Part shown: positions 12,816 through 23,604 of the stretch, piece after piece
How the letters are laid out: every line of letters starts with the position of its first letter
Position numbering within the stretch: the stretch's first letter is position 1
NCBI GenBank assembly: GCA_038049695.1
Contig: CP142453.1
Location: forward strand, 18,914,001 to 18,978,000
DNA: 64,000 nt
Source: Cinnamomum chago
Taxonomy: Eukaryota; Streptophyta; Magnoliopsida; Laurales; Lauraceae
Direction: 5' to 3'
Position numbers and translations under genes: made by a program
Notes under the pieces: generated by a model
Databases searched by the model: none
The model's input: the letters and a program-made list of their open reading frames with translations, nothing else
What the model was told of the DNA's origin: nothing

Positions 12816-14832
12816 GAGATAATTAGCCAGAGGTTCCTCAAAACGGTCTTGTAAAGCCTCCAGTCCACCAACTTTTTCATTAAGGTCTACAGTCCATACA
12901 GCTAGACATAGTTTGGCAAGAGGTCCCTATCAAAAATCTCCATGACTGATTTGCCCTTTTCAACTGATTAGGCATCAAATTTAAAATTTTCAAATTTTCA
13001 AATCTTCCATTCCCCTCTTTCAAAGATTGTCCAGGCTGGACTTCGTTATAGAAGTTTTCGATTATGGGGTGATCGTCGATTAGAGACAGAGATACAGAAG
13101 ATCCAGATTCTGTTGTTCTGGTCTGAGAAGACGAGGAGCGATAGGCAACGAGGCTGCCGTTTTTATTAGCAGATACACAGAGGAATCGTTAAAGAGAAGA
13201 GAGGACCTCTCCTTGATCTACGTTTTCTGAAGCAAACAGAGAGGACCTTTTCTTGTCTTGTTTTCTGTAAGTCTCAAAAGGATCTGGTTTTTCAGTTCCG
13301 GATTGAAATTCAAAGTGGGCCACAACTTCTTGATCGGAGAAGATGCACAGATCTTTGCGCAGTTCAAACCGGAGAAGGCAACATCTAATAACCGCAGGCC
13401 CCATAACAAAGCGTCATTTGCATAAGATACGCCATTGATTCTAACATAGTTTACAAAGTTACGTGAGTATATTGTTTTCTGCTTTGTCCAAGCAACAAGA
13501 ATTGGTATTTTATGCACTAGTGACAAACAAATTTGGCAATGGGTTCAACTCCCTAGTCCAAATAGATTTAAAAATGTACAAAACAGAAACGAGGTAAAAG
13601 GCATCTTGCCTTGCAGATTCTCATCGCTGTCACAAAACATGACAATGGGATTGCGAGAGGAACAATGAGTCCTCACATCAGGAGACAAATTCGTTCGTCG
13701 TAAGAGGTGAAGAGGATATCGGAGCATCACGGAAGTTCATGATAGATCTTAGTGAATGAGATCGTTGCAGAGAAGAAATAGCCTGAGGCTTGACTATCGC
13801 TGCGAAGAAGACAACTGTTCACTAGAACAGTTCAAGCCGGGTCGATTCCGGATCAGTTCCAGGTCAGTTTGACCCGACCCAGTTTAGAAAACCCAGTTCA
13901 GCAGAGTCGTGCCAGCAGTATGGTCAACGGCCAGAGTTGACCAGGTTCAACCCGACCCACTTTGCAGAAGCCCAGTTGAGCAGAACTCAGTTTATCTAAG
14001 TTTTTGTCAAATTTATCTGAGTTCTAGTGCAATTTATCTGAGTTTTATCAAATTTATTTGTGTTTTGTCAAATTTATCTGAGTTCTGAAATAAATTTCTT
14101 TACGTTCTGGACAAATCTATCTGAGTTTTGGCTAATTTATCTGAGTTATGGGACAAATTTATCTGAGTTTGGACAAATTTATTCGAGTTTGTGGCAAATG
14201 TATTTGCGTTTTTCTAAATTTATTTACACTTTTTTGAAATTTATTTGGATCTTTTAAAATTGATTTTCATGTTTTGAAATTTACTTGGTTCTTTTGAAAA
14301 TTATTTGCGTCTTTTTAAATTGATTTTCATCTTTTTAAATTTATTTGCGTCTTTTTAAATTTCTCTATGTTCTTTTGATATTATAGCATTTTTTGAAATT
14401 TATTTGCGTTATTTCAAATTTATTTGTATTTTTTGAAATTTATTTGTCTTTTGAAATTTATTTACATTTTTTGAAATTTATTTTCGTCTTTTGAAATTTA
14501 TTTGGATCTTTTGAAATTGATTTTCATCTTTTGAAATTTATTTGCGTTTTTTAAATTTATTTCATTTTTAGAAATTTATTTGAAATTTGTTTCCTGTTTT
14601 TTTAACTTTATTTGAAAATCTCATTAGTGGAATTTTATTAATCATGACTAATTTAATGGTAGTTAACAATTATTAATGGCTTATCCGGCTAATCATGGGA
14701 TATGATTTGAAGAAAGGGTAAATTAGACATTTTAGGTTTTCAAATTTGAAAAAAGGACCTTTCACACTATAAAAAAAGATTGTGGACCTAAGGCAATAAA
14801 GTGAAATGTTTAGGGACCTCTCGCCGAATCTC
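12816..14832. mobile_element. DNA transposon with about 60-bp terminal inverted repeats
   Basis: The left end (GAGATAATTAGCCAGAGGTTCCT ... CCTCCAGTCCACCAAC) and the reverse complement of the right end (GAGATTCGGCGAGAGGTCCCT ... CCTTAGGTCCACAATC) are clearly related over about 60 bp. The interior holds no recognised transposase. It contains about 1 kb of unidentified sequence (13020-13970) and a 20-bp periodic array (13985-14610). No convincing target duplication was found, so the superfamily is open. A Mutator-like element carrying captured host sequence is one possibility. Confidence 0.6.
13985..14610. repeat. Degenerate 20-bp periodic array
   Basis: Roughly 28 diverged units of about 20 bp, each built on AATTTATCTGAGTTTTGTCA, drifting rightwards to AATTTATTTGCGTCTTTTT. 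The gradual change along the array suggests local duplication followed by divergence. It lies inside the TIR element 12816-14832 and does not code for anything recognisable. Confidence 0.8.
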
Positions 14833-14880
14833 CCTTATTTTTATATATACTAGCCTAAGAATCTTAAATTGATTTGCTTT

Positions 14881-14882
<2 letters not shown>

Positions 14883-14918
<36 letters not shown>
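14883..14918. repeat. (AT)n microsatellite
   Basis: A run of about 17 AT dinucleotides just outside the TIR element. Confidence 0.9.
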
Positions 14919-14921
<3 letters not shown>

Positions 14922-15037
14922 CACATTGCCTTCTGTGAGATCTCCATCAACTGCAATAAAAATAGTATGGGCCTGAAAATAACTGCCTCACCTTATTGAG
15001 GATTGAGGATTGAATCAAATATCATTCAATTATTTAA

Positions 15038-16009
15038 GAGCTTTTTGTATATAACTCCCTAAGGTTTATAGGATTTGTAAATAGGCCCTTGAGGTTTTAG
15101 TATTTGTAAATAAGCCCATGCCTTTTCTTTTTAATATCATTCATGTCCCCAAAATCAATATTCCTAACAAGAATGGGCAGCCACCATGAATTTGTGTGAG
15201 AGTTTTATATAAATGACAACTTTGCCCTTACAACCATCAAACAAAAATGAGTATATTATTATTTACAAAAATACCATTATTTTATCTCAAGTCTAAATGG
15301 TTTCTCTTAATAACTCTCTCATATGCACACGACAAGGGGTAGACCTAAGACAAAGGCATGGGGCTTGGAGCCGCCACCCAAATCTGAGAAAACTTAAAAA
15401 TCCCTACCAACCCCGCCCCCCCCCACACCCCCCCGCCCCCGGTGCAAATTCTAAAAATTAATATATTTTATTTTACATTTGTCCCTCCCCAATATTTCTT
15501 TTATATAGAGCCAAATACCACCACCCATCACAAATTCTAAAAATTAACATTTGTTTTTACATTTGCTCATTCCCCCAATATTTCTTTAACATGTATTTTG
15601 AAACTTTCATCAATCCAACGGTAGGTGATTGGATAAATAATAACCAATTATAAGTACAAGTGTTGATTACTGTCATGATCCAGTTTGGAATTAATAAAAT
15701 AAGCACTGTATTGATAAAAAAAAATGAATTTATGTATGGTTACTCTCTCCCACTACGTGCAATTGTTAATGTTACAAGCTTTATAAAAAAAAATTGAGTC
15801 AAAGCTTTTGAAAATATGCATATATGGATAAAAGAGATGGACAAAAGTGTCATTTTGCTCTAAAAATCTATGGTGGTTGAAACATTATTGATTTTGGGGA
15901 TACGAAAGGTATTAAAATGAAAATACAAGGGCCTATTTGTAAATACTAAAACACCATGGGCCTATTTACAAGTCATACAACAACCTTAGTGGGTATTTAC
16001 AAAAAGCTC
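15038..16009. mobile_element. Non-autonomous Mutator-like element, 972 bp
   Basis: Terminal inverted repeats of about 85 bp begin GAGCTTTTTGTA and share TTGTAAATAGGCCC and GTTTTAGTATTT. The element is flanked by the exact 9-bp duplication ATTATTTAA (15029-15037 and 16010-16018). A 9-bp target duplication with long inverted repeats is diagnostic of the Mutator superfamily. No transposase is seen inside. A C-rich stretch lies at about 15413-15440. Confidence 0.88.
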
Positions 16010-16387
16010 ATTATTTAAAACAGTCTGCCTAAACAAGCAATCTTCTATCTGATGGACCCTACCACAATAGATATCCCAAGATTAGCCATCTAGTAAAAAT
16101 AAATAAAAGTCTAATTGAACATATTAGCAATCTAAAGCTTCTACTGAGCTGGCTAGAGGTTTGGAAAAACGAAGAAAAGGGGAACTTCAGCTATGGAGAA
16201 TCTAACCCCTAATGAGTGTTGACGTTGACCTCTTCACCCGCAGAAGACAAGCAGAAACAACAAGGAAGAAACCAAATTTTCTTCAATAGCTAAAACGATC
16301 TACTTCTCTCCTTACTGTAAACTCAATGTAATTCCACTCTCCTCTATTTTTCGTTCTTATCCTTGTTTTTCGCCTTCTTCTCCGGAA
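16010..16387 (+). other. Upstream region and leader of ATL-A
   Basis: About 380 bases between the Mutator-like element and ATL-A. The last 150 bases are pyrimidine-rich, as in a 5' leader. No TATA box was identified with confidence. The transposon therefore ends within the proximal promoter of ATL-A. Confidence 0.45.
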
Positions 16388-17152
16388 ATGAACAAAGATG
16401 ACTGTGAAATACTGTGTAGTTTTTCCAACTGCCCTCCTTACTGCAATCTTCCCCCTGGCTTCTCTTCTCTTCCTCCCCCTCCTCCACCCCCTCCTCTTCA
16501 GCTATCCTATCGTGCCACCTTGATCCTATCCTTCCTTGCATGCGCCGCTCTCCTTGCAATTTTCTTTTCTATCATTGCAAAGTACTTCTGCAATCGAAAC
16601 ACCTCCAGGAGGTCTCCAGCCCCAACAATTAGCAGCACCCATCAAGATCAGAGACGCCGTGATGATCGAAGTGTGGGTCTTGAAGAATCTGTGATAAACT
16701 CGATCACTGTGTGCAAATACAGGAGAGGTGGAGGTCTTTTTGAAGGGGCCGAGTGTTCCATCTGTCTGAACGCGTTTCGTGAGGATGAGAATCTCAGGCT
16801 TCTTCCCAATTGTGTCCATGGGTTTCACCTTCCCTGCATCGATACATGGTTGAAATCTAATGTGAATTGCCCGTTGTGCCGCACGAATGTCATTTCTAAC
16901 CCCTTAAGCTCTGTGTGGAGGAACTCAAGTTCTTCTTCTTCTTCTTCTTCTTCTTCTTCTTCTGGTTCAGGAGAAGAACCCCAAAATCATATTGGGTTGG
17001 AAATAAATGGAAGGGATGGGGTTGGTGGAAATCAGAGTGAGTTGGGTGCAGATGAGATGGCGAATGATGATGATATACAACTCGTTCGCGTAACCATTAC
17101 AGTGGATTCTACAGTTGCTTCCATGATTCCAAATGAAGTTGGTTCCAACTGA
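16388..17152 (+). CDS. ATL-A: RING-H2 finger protein, ATL family E3 ubiquitin ligase
   Basis: An intronless 254-residue protein. Residues 1-20 carry four spaced cysteines ([15 protein letters not shown]), 29-36 are a proline run, and 43-65 form one membrane span. The block [15 protein letters not shown] (97-111) fills the place of the ATL GLD motif. The RING is canonical: C123, C126, C142, H144, H147, C150, C161, C164, with Pro140 two residues before the third cysteine and Trp154 four residues after C150, both ATL hallmarks. A TTC-coded serine run and a tail ending [14 protein letters not shown] follow. Family members are membrane-anchored E3 ligases, but the substrate here is unknown. Compared with ATL-B and ATL-D the tail lacks about 26 residues, in frame. 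The start context GGAAATGAAC matches paralogues. Confidence 0.92.
   Translation: MNKDDCEILCSFSNCPPYCNLPPGFSSLPPPPPPPPLQLSYRATLILSFLACAALLAIFFSIIAKYFCNRNTSRRSPAPTISSTHQDQRRRDDRSVGLEESVINSITVCKYRRGGGLFEGAECSICLNAFREDENLRLLPNCVHGFHLPCIDTWLKSNVNCPLCRTNVISNPLSSVWRNSSSSSSSSSSSSSGSGEEPQNHIGLEINGRDGVGGNQSELGADEMANDDDIQLVRVTITVDSTVASMIPNEVGSN
16928..16963 (+). repeat. TTC microsatellite coding for serine
   Basis: About 12 consecutive TTC codons inside ATL-A encode the serine run after the RING. The run length differs between paralogues (14 serines in A, about 7 in B), so it is a length-variable site. Confidence 0.85.
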
Positions 17153-17385
17153 TGGAAGTTCCTCTGTTATTGGAGAAGAGGAGGTAAGAAATCAGATATG
17201 GATCTGGAGATTATCCTTCACAGGAACCATTGAAATGAGTTCATACCCAGAAATAATTGATTTAATTATTCTGAAGGGCCATTGACTGTGAAGAGGACTT
17301 CTTTCGTGGGGAATATCCATCTGGACAATTCAGTGGTCCTTGTGATTTATGTTCATGTATGAGGGTTATTTTCTTAGTGCTTTGG

Positions 17386-17439
<54 letters not shown>

Positions 17440-17805
17440 TAGCAAGGTTTTGACTTGTCTCTTGGAATTGTACACATTTTAATTTATTAAGGATAAGAAG
17501 ATGATGATAATGGAGATTACCCCTTTCTGTTTTTGTGGAAATAATATTTTTTCTAGATCAGAAGGATGATTTTCTTTGTGCTCTGTGGCCCATTTGGACT
17601 ATTGCCTTGTCCGATGGGACCCCCTGGTGAAATTTAGGTGCTTATACATCCAACTACACATAAATCAAATTAAAAATGCATTCTAGGCAAGCTACTTGAA
17701 GGGTGTTGCATGGAACATCGTAGCCTGTGGGTCCACCTGACCCACTGTAGTATTAGCACCTCTCATTTGTCTCGTACTTCTCTGTTTCTTTTATCAGCGG
17801 TGCTA
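17153..17805. other. 3' flank of ATL-A with (AT)n repeat
   Basis: A non-coding stretch after ATL-A. It contains an (AT)n run at 17388-17436 and no recognisable gene. A polyadenylation signal could not be assigned with confidence. Confidence 0.5.
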
Positions 17806-17931
17806 CGCACCCGGGATCCCTCGGGATCCAGACCCCGGGATGCCTGGGATCCGTTGGATCCCAGCCGCCTTTGGGATCCAACGGATCCCAAGCACCCCGG
17901 GGTCCGTCCGGGGTCTGGATCCCGAGGTGCA
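17806..17931. mobile_element. GC-rich fold-back MITE built of GGATCC repeats
   Basis: About 126 bp flanked by TA on both sides. It is a nested hairpin: 17819-17838 pairs perfectly with 17908-17927 (20 bp), and 17845-17863 pairs perfectly with 17872-17890 (19 bp). The ends CGCACC and GGTGCA are also complementary with one mismatch. The hexamer GGATCC recurs throughout. The size, TA flanks and full-length inverted symmetry suggest a Stowaway-like MITE. Its high GC stands out from the AT-rich surroundings. Confidence 0.72.
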
Positions 17932-18826
17932 TAGACTTTTTCTTCTTTTATATTAGCACTTGCCCAAATTTAAAACTCATATAAGGTATTTTAGGCCATT
18001 GGATTAATCATGCACTTTTCTTTTCTTTTTGCCGAGCTGGCCTAATGGTGTGTGGAGATAGTAAGAAACAGGCCCACTCAAGGATCAATCCTTGGGTGGA
18101 GTTGTAGGAGCGGGTGTCCTAGCTATCCACAGCTACAACCCTATGATTCCAGATTAATCAACCATTTAATCAACCATATTTGGCACTCGCCTTGCATTAT
18201 CTAATTTAGGCTACAATTTTGACAACTTTGGGCCTTCAAAATGATTTTCATTTTTTTTTTCTTTTTAGAGGTATAAAGTCAACGGTTGAACCTTCCAAAC
18301 ACTTGCCCCACCATATTTACATTCTTTGAGATTGGTCCTATGGACCAGACTGCTCCATTCTTTATGAAGACCTTGCTGATATTGAAAATAACTTGCAGAT
18401 CTAATTAGAGCAATTACACCTATGCCTACAGTAAACTACTCTCACTGCCTTGGATGAGCTCTGATTTAACTTACAATTAAGAATGTTGAACTTGAATATA
18501 TGAATTTCCTATACGATGCTTGTTAGTTCAAATTTTTTTACATAAAATAAAAAATGTATAATTTTTTTATTATAATTTATTAATTTGAATTTTTTCTTAA
18601 TATCAAACTCAACCTGATCCAAGGAACGATCATCGAGTCACAAGTTGGATGCATGGCCAGCTACGGTCAAGGAACGACCAGTCTTTTTTAAGCTTTGAAC
18701 GAAGACGAGCAAAAGCAACAAAAGAAGCTTCTTCTGGTGCCAAAATTCCTTCCCTTCCAATCTAATTTAATTCCTCATTCCTCTATCTCTCTTTCTTGTT
18801 CCTGTTTACCACCTTCTTCTCTTGAA
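17932..18826. other. Intergenic region and leader of ATL-B
   Basis: No gene is seen. The stretch 18535-18600 is very AT-rich, and the last 150 bases form a pyrimidine-rich leader. An open frame extends 44 codons upstream of the chosen ATL-B start, but it has no paralogue match and is read as leader. Confidence 0.5.
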
Positions 18827-19705
18827 ATGAGCAGCAAAACGTGTGAATTACCGTGTCCTTTCAATCCTAACAACTGCCCTCCTTTCTGCTATCCTTCTCC
18901 TCCTCGTCCTCCTCCTCCTCGCTCTTATTATCCTCCTCGTCCTCCTCCTCCTCCTCGCTCTTATTATCCTCCTCGTCCTCGTCCTCCTCCTCGCTCTTAT
19001 TATCCTCCTCGTCCTCCCCATGCTCCTCCTTACCAGTCCAATCAAGACACTCTTCGTATTATCATCATCATCATAGCTACCGTTGGAAGCATCTTTCTCC
19101 TCATAGCATTCCGCTCCTTCATACTAAAGCTTTTTAATCAAAACACCCCCTCAAGTTCTCCATCCCCAACAAACAACACCACCCACCAAGATCATTTACA
19201 ATGTGATGTTGGGAATTTGGGTCTTGAAGAATCTGTGATAAACTCCATCACCGTGTGCACATATAAGAGAGGTGAAGTTCTTATTGAAGGGACTGAGTGT
19301 TCCATCTGCCTGAACGACTTTCACGAGGAAGAGAAACTCAGGCTTCTTCCCAATTGCATCCATGCATTTCATCTTCCCTGCATTGATACTTGGTTGAAAT
19401 CTAACGCCAATTGCCCGTTGTGCCGAATGAAAGTCACTTCTAACCCAATGAGCTCCCTGCCGAAGGACCCGAGCTCATCATCTTCTTCTTCCGGTTCTCA
19501 AAATCGAATTGGGGTAGAAACAAATGGGAGTGATGGGGTTCGTGGAAATCATAGTTTCGTACATGTAGACGTATATGCATTAGAAGACTTGTCTTCTCCA
19601 GCTGAGAATTGCGGGTTTCGATCACAGAGTGATTTGGGTGCTGTTGAGACAATGAATGATGATATACAGCTCGTTCAGATATCGATCTCAGTGGATTCAG
19701 AATAA
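18827..19705 (+). CDS. ATL-B: RING-H2 finger protein with extensin-like N-terminus
   Basis: Intronless, 292 residues from ATG 18827, chosen because [13 protein letters not shown] aligns with the N-termini of ATL-A, -C and -D. Residues 24-66 hold three copies of an RSYYPPRP unit, an extensin-like proline/tyrosine pattern. A membrane span follows at about 75-103 ([18 protein letters not shown]), then [14 protein letters not shown] (131-144). The RING ligands are C158, C161, C177, H179, H182, C185, C196, C199, with ATL-type Pro175 and Trp189. The tail has a serine run, [21 protein letters not shown] and [14 protein letters not shown]. It is predicted to be a membrane E3 ligase with the N-terminus outside and the RING in the cytosol. 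The proline/tyrosine repeat could contact the wall, by inference only. Confidence 0.92.
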   Translation: MSSKTCELPCPFNPNNCPPFCYPSPPRPPPPRSYYPPRPPPPPRSYYPPRPRPPPRSYYPPRPPHAPPYQSNQDTLRIIIIIIATVGSIFLLIAFRSFILKLFNQNTPSSSPSPTNNTTHQDHLQCDVGNLGLEESVINSITVCTYKRGEVLIEGTECSICLNDFHEEEKLRLLPNCIHAFHLPCIDTWLKSNANCPLCRMKVTSNPMSSLPKDPSSSSSSSGSQNRIGVETNGSDGVRGNHSFVHVDVYALEDLSSPAENCGFRSQSDLGAVETMNDDIQLVQISISVDSE

Positions 19706-21214
19706 AGGTTATTTTCTCCATGTAGAATATTATGCGCAGAATATTATTCTCATGAATTAAATTGTTCTCTTATAAAGGAGTGTGACTCCTCAGGTGTCTT
19801 CTCATTAATTTGTCATTTGTAAAAAGATGCTTTCATTCAAGTCCCATTTAAATTATTTATATTTTGTACATTTGTGTATATTGTTTACAAATGATATAAT
19901 CTTAAAAGACGTATAGAGAGAGATGACATGAATGAGAAACATGAGGATGACAAAAGGCTTTAATATTCAACATCTTTGAAATAAGCATCACGAAGACGGA
20001 ATAAAATTTCAACTTCAAGTGGGCCCGATGTAAAGAGAGATGTGACTCCTTTTAGGGTTTGTTTGTGCATAGCCGTGGAATAGGAAATCCGGCTATCCTC
20101 TTCCGCGGTAGAAAGACAGAGAGAAAGAGAGTCTTTCATTGGCTCTGTAATTGCTAAGGATGGGAAGATTGAAATAAATGTCAAATATATGATAAAATAT
20201 ATTATAAAAGTTGGATGGTTGAGGTGAAACTCTCTTTTAAAGTACTTTGTGATTATCACATATAACCAAAAATTAAAGAAGAAGCTTTACAAAACAATGA
20301 TACAACAACTATAACTTATGAAACAAAATGTTGGGCGATTAAAAAACAAAAGCACATGTAAAAAATGAGTGCAGTACAAATATGAGGATGTTCGAGAAAC
20401 ACATAATAGCCTATTAGTAAAGGGCATCCCAGCTCACCTTAAATGCTAGGTATCAACCCGTACAACTAGCTACGCACAGTTGAAACGTGTCTAGTAGTAG
20501 AACACTGATAACTCAAGCGTAACACTATAGTGAGAGTGGAGCATAGCGATAGAATGGAGCACCCCAAGGCTAAACCCTGGATGGCTGGGCCTAGATTAGG
20601 TTAACCTAGGATAATTTGCAATTCCTCCCATGTAATAAAAAAATATTCAAAAAAGTAAAAAAAAAAAGATACGGGAATGTTCAAATGGATGTGTAGTAAA
20701 ACTAGAAGTGTAGTGTGGGAAATAACTGCATTTAGGAGCATTTAAGGGTAGCATTAAGATGATAAATTAAAAGACACGTACTCGTTTGATCAAATGGTTC
20801 GGACAAGTACGTCCAATATACGTAGGCCAACAACAATACTAGTGTAAAAATATTTATCTATGTAAGTTGATGGCCCCTAATGAAAAAGCGAAGGTCAAAG
20901 AGAGCATCGATGAAAGTAATAAGGATGGATTTAAAAGAGTACAACCTGTTAGACGATTCGGCCCATGATAGGCTATAATGGGGAGTTAGAATTTCTGTAG
21001 CTTACTCCAATATAGTTGATACAAAGCTTTGATGATGATAATGATATTTCTGTGAAAGTGTCTGACCCTTCAGGTGTCTCTTTAGGTAATCTTGCACTTC
21101 AATAGGGGGTTGCTTTGATCAGTTTATTGGAATATGATTTTGCCAAATCTCCATTATTTATATATTTATTTATTTGCTAAAAGGCCCAATCTCCGTTATT
21201 GTTTCTTGTGGAGG
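19706..21214. other. Intergenic region without recognised features
   Basis: About 1.5 kb with short open frames only and no similarity recognised on either strand. Confidence 0.5.
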
Positions 21215-21407
21215 TCTAATATATCAAAACCCCTATTATTATTCTCCACGAACTCTAATCACAATGGTGGAGGGTCGGAGAGATTACTATATGCCCAAGA
21301 CATAGTAGAGGACTAGCAACAAAATCCCTAGTGAACATGGATATTATTAATCTTGTGTACGAAAGGAGAAAAGGCATCTTGACGACAGAAGGCTCTACAC
21401 TGCAGAA
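21215..21407 (-). repeat. Duplicated 3' flank of ATL-F and ATL-D
   Basis: This sequence matches 43787-44006 closely (for example ATATATCAAAACCCCTATTA and TGCCCAAGACAT). It shows that the ATL-F and ATL-D duplication includes about 200 bases beyond the stop codon. Confidence 0.8.
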
Positions 21408-22040
21408 CTACCTGTTATTTTGCTCATTATCATCTGAATCCAATGATGCTTGGAATCGATTCTCTTCAGATTGCACTAGTTCTGTTCGTTGAATAGCTTC
21501 TTCCTTCGAAATCCCGGTATCAGCTGTGTTAAATCAATTGAAACTGTAATTCGAACAAGTTGTATATCATCATTCGTCATCTCAACTGCACCCAAAATCA
21601 CTCTGCGATCGAAACCCACAATTCACATGCATTGAAAACGAGTCTTCCAATGCAGATACATCTACATGTGTATCTCTGTGATTTCCTCCAACCCCATTAC
21701 TCCTATTTATTTCCAACCCAATGTCATTATGGGATTCTTCTCTTGAATGAGACATAGTTGTGGTGGTAGTACTAGTACTAGTACTAGTGGTAGTTGAAGA
21801 AGAACAACTTGGGTCCCCCCGCTGAGAGCTCATGGGGTTAGAAATGACATTCCTGTGACACACAGGGCAATTCACATTAGATTTCAACCATGTATCGACG
21901 AATGGAAGATGAAACGCATGGATGCAATTGGGAAGAAGCCACAGGTTCTCATCCTCACGAAACTCATTCAGGCAAATGGAACACTAAGACCCTTCAAAAA
22001 GACCGCCACCTCTCTTGTATTTACGCACAGTGATGGACTC
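21408..22040 (-). pseudogene. ATL-F, 3' piece: RING and tail of a split ATL pseudogene
   Basis: The minus-strand sequence aligns along its length with ATL-D from the RING to the stop codon. Defects are plain: the codon before the first RING cysteine is TAG (EGS-stop-CS), the sixth zinc ligand is Phe (LPFVDTW against LPCIDTW), and an extra C near 21592 shifts the frame in the tail before DDIQLVR. The piece ends at GACTC (22036-22040), where a 13.4-kb Tat element is inserted. The gene continues at 35442 and again at 38571. Loss of a zinc ligand alone would kill ligase activity. Confidence 0.88.
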
Positions 22041-22919
22041 TGTAAGTATAGAAAATATAACTCACAATATTAGAGGGGGCCTTAGAGGACTTATCCAATT
22101 GACTGTGGAGAGCTAGCCACTTCAGGGGCCTAAAAGGGGAGAGAAAACAATCAGAGGACCCTGGCTGTGGGCAGCGCATGGCTCTTCGATGCGTAAGTTA
22201 GTGCAGGGACTGAAGTTGACGTAGAATAGAGGCAGAGTAACGACTAGGGGGATTGCCTGCATACCTCGTTTGAACTCGTGCCTCCTTTATAAAAGAAGAG
22301 TCTTCGAATAATAGATAGTGGGCCTAATGATTTGACTACTAAGGTCTCATCAGCCCACAAAGTAATTAATGATGATCCATTACAGCCCACATTACATTAA
22401 ATGAAGGTCCGGTCAACCTATACTGCATTAAATGCAAGTCACATTAGGCCTGATCTTGCCTTGACCTGTCAGCGGCAAAGGTCTCATCGGATCCTTTCTT
22501 GGGCCCTGGCCTGATATGGTTGTAGCCACTGGATGTGGCTATGTCAGGGATTTGATAAAGATTCTGGACGGCTGGGATGATGTATCTGTCCCATCAGCGC
22601 ATGCTCGTATCCTGCCACGTGTTCGAAGGTAGGATGTGACTGTCAGGGCCTGTCTCGGTTGGCAGTTCATCATACAGCCACAGCAGAGGTGCGACTAAGG
22701 CCGAGGCGCACAGCCAAGACCAAAATGGTTGCGCTAACAGTAGGGCCGAGGTAAGACTAGCTGGTTCTTACCGACACCAGCTAGGAAGAGATGCCGAACC
22801 CGAAGCGGTGCAGAAACGAGCGCAATAGTCGATCCCGATCTAAGTGGCCGAGATCAAGCCTAGTTGGTGCTTTTGCCGAAATCAGACTTAGCTTTGGTAT
22901 TACGGAAATGCCCCACACA
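22041..22919 (-). repeat. 3' LTR of the Tat element
   Basis: On the minus strand it starts TGTGTGGGGC, preceded by the purine tract GAGCTGGGGGGCAAT (22920-22934), and ends ATACTTACA at 22041. It aligns over its whole length with 34563-35441. Confidence 0.9.
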
Positions 22920-23604
22920 ATTGCCCCCCAGCTCTTGACCTCTAGGGTTCCTTAATCTCTTGAGGTCGGGAGCTGAGTTTCGAGGGAGTTGGATTTTCGT
23001 GCCATCTCGATGCCAATCATCGCTGTCATTTGGCCCTTATCATGAAATTGTTTTTCGATTGAAGGTTTTAATGAATGCACCGCCGTCGCTTCATCTGCCC
23101 GAGGCAATCAATGGAGCGATAAATGTGGCGGCCATGATTAATGTGGGGAGGCGTAACGACTGTACCACGTGTCACCGTCTGATGGGCTTCCTAATTACTT
23201 TGAGGAGGTGTGTGGAGTGATCGAGGCGACACTTCGCACGCGCCCACCTTTAAAATTCGGGATGACGCCTATCTTTATAAATAGAGCTGCTGCCCCCTTT
23301 CTTCGTTTTACTTTGGCATTCGTTAGAGAGAGAACCTTTAGCAGAGACATCCATTAGAGGACTTTTAGCAGAGAACCATCGTCTAGTGATTTCAGTCGCC
23401 GTTAGCATCTTCTGGCCCCGTCCCACCGTCAAGCTTGTGTGTTTCTTTTCCCTGGCACATTTTCTTGTGTTTCCCTCTGCTTTTAGGGTTTCTATTTCCC
23501 CTTTTTCTCCTTGTTTTACCCTTCGCCCTGCGTCCTAGCTTCTGTTTTTAGGGTTTTTTTTAGAAATTGGAATCTATAGCTACTGGATAGACACCCCTCA
23601 GGCC

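Noticed and set aside
17710-17934. 74-codon frame over the GGATCC hairpin
   Set aside because: Asp/Pro-rich product of the palindromic repeat only.
18695-18826. 44-codon N-terminal extension of ATL-B
   Set aside because: The frame is open but the extra residues have no match in the paralogues, while [10 protein letters not shown] aligns with all of them. Read as leader.
18843-19076. Leucine-rich and arginine-rich frames overlapping ATL-B
   Set aside because: They are by-products of the CCT/CTC-rich proline-coding repeat in the other frames.
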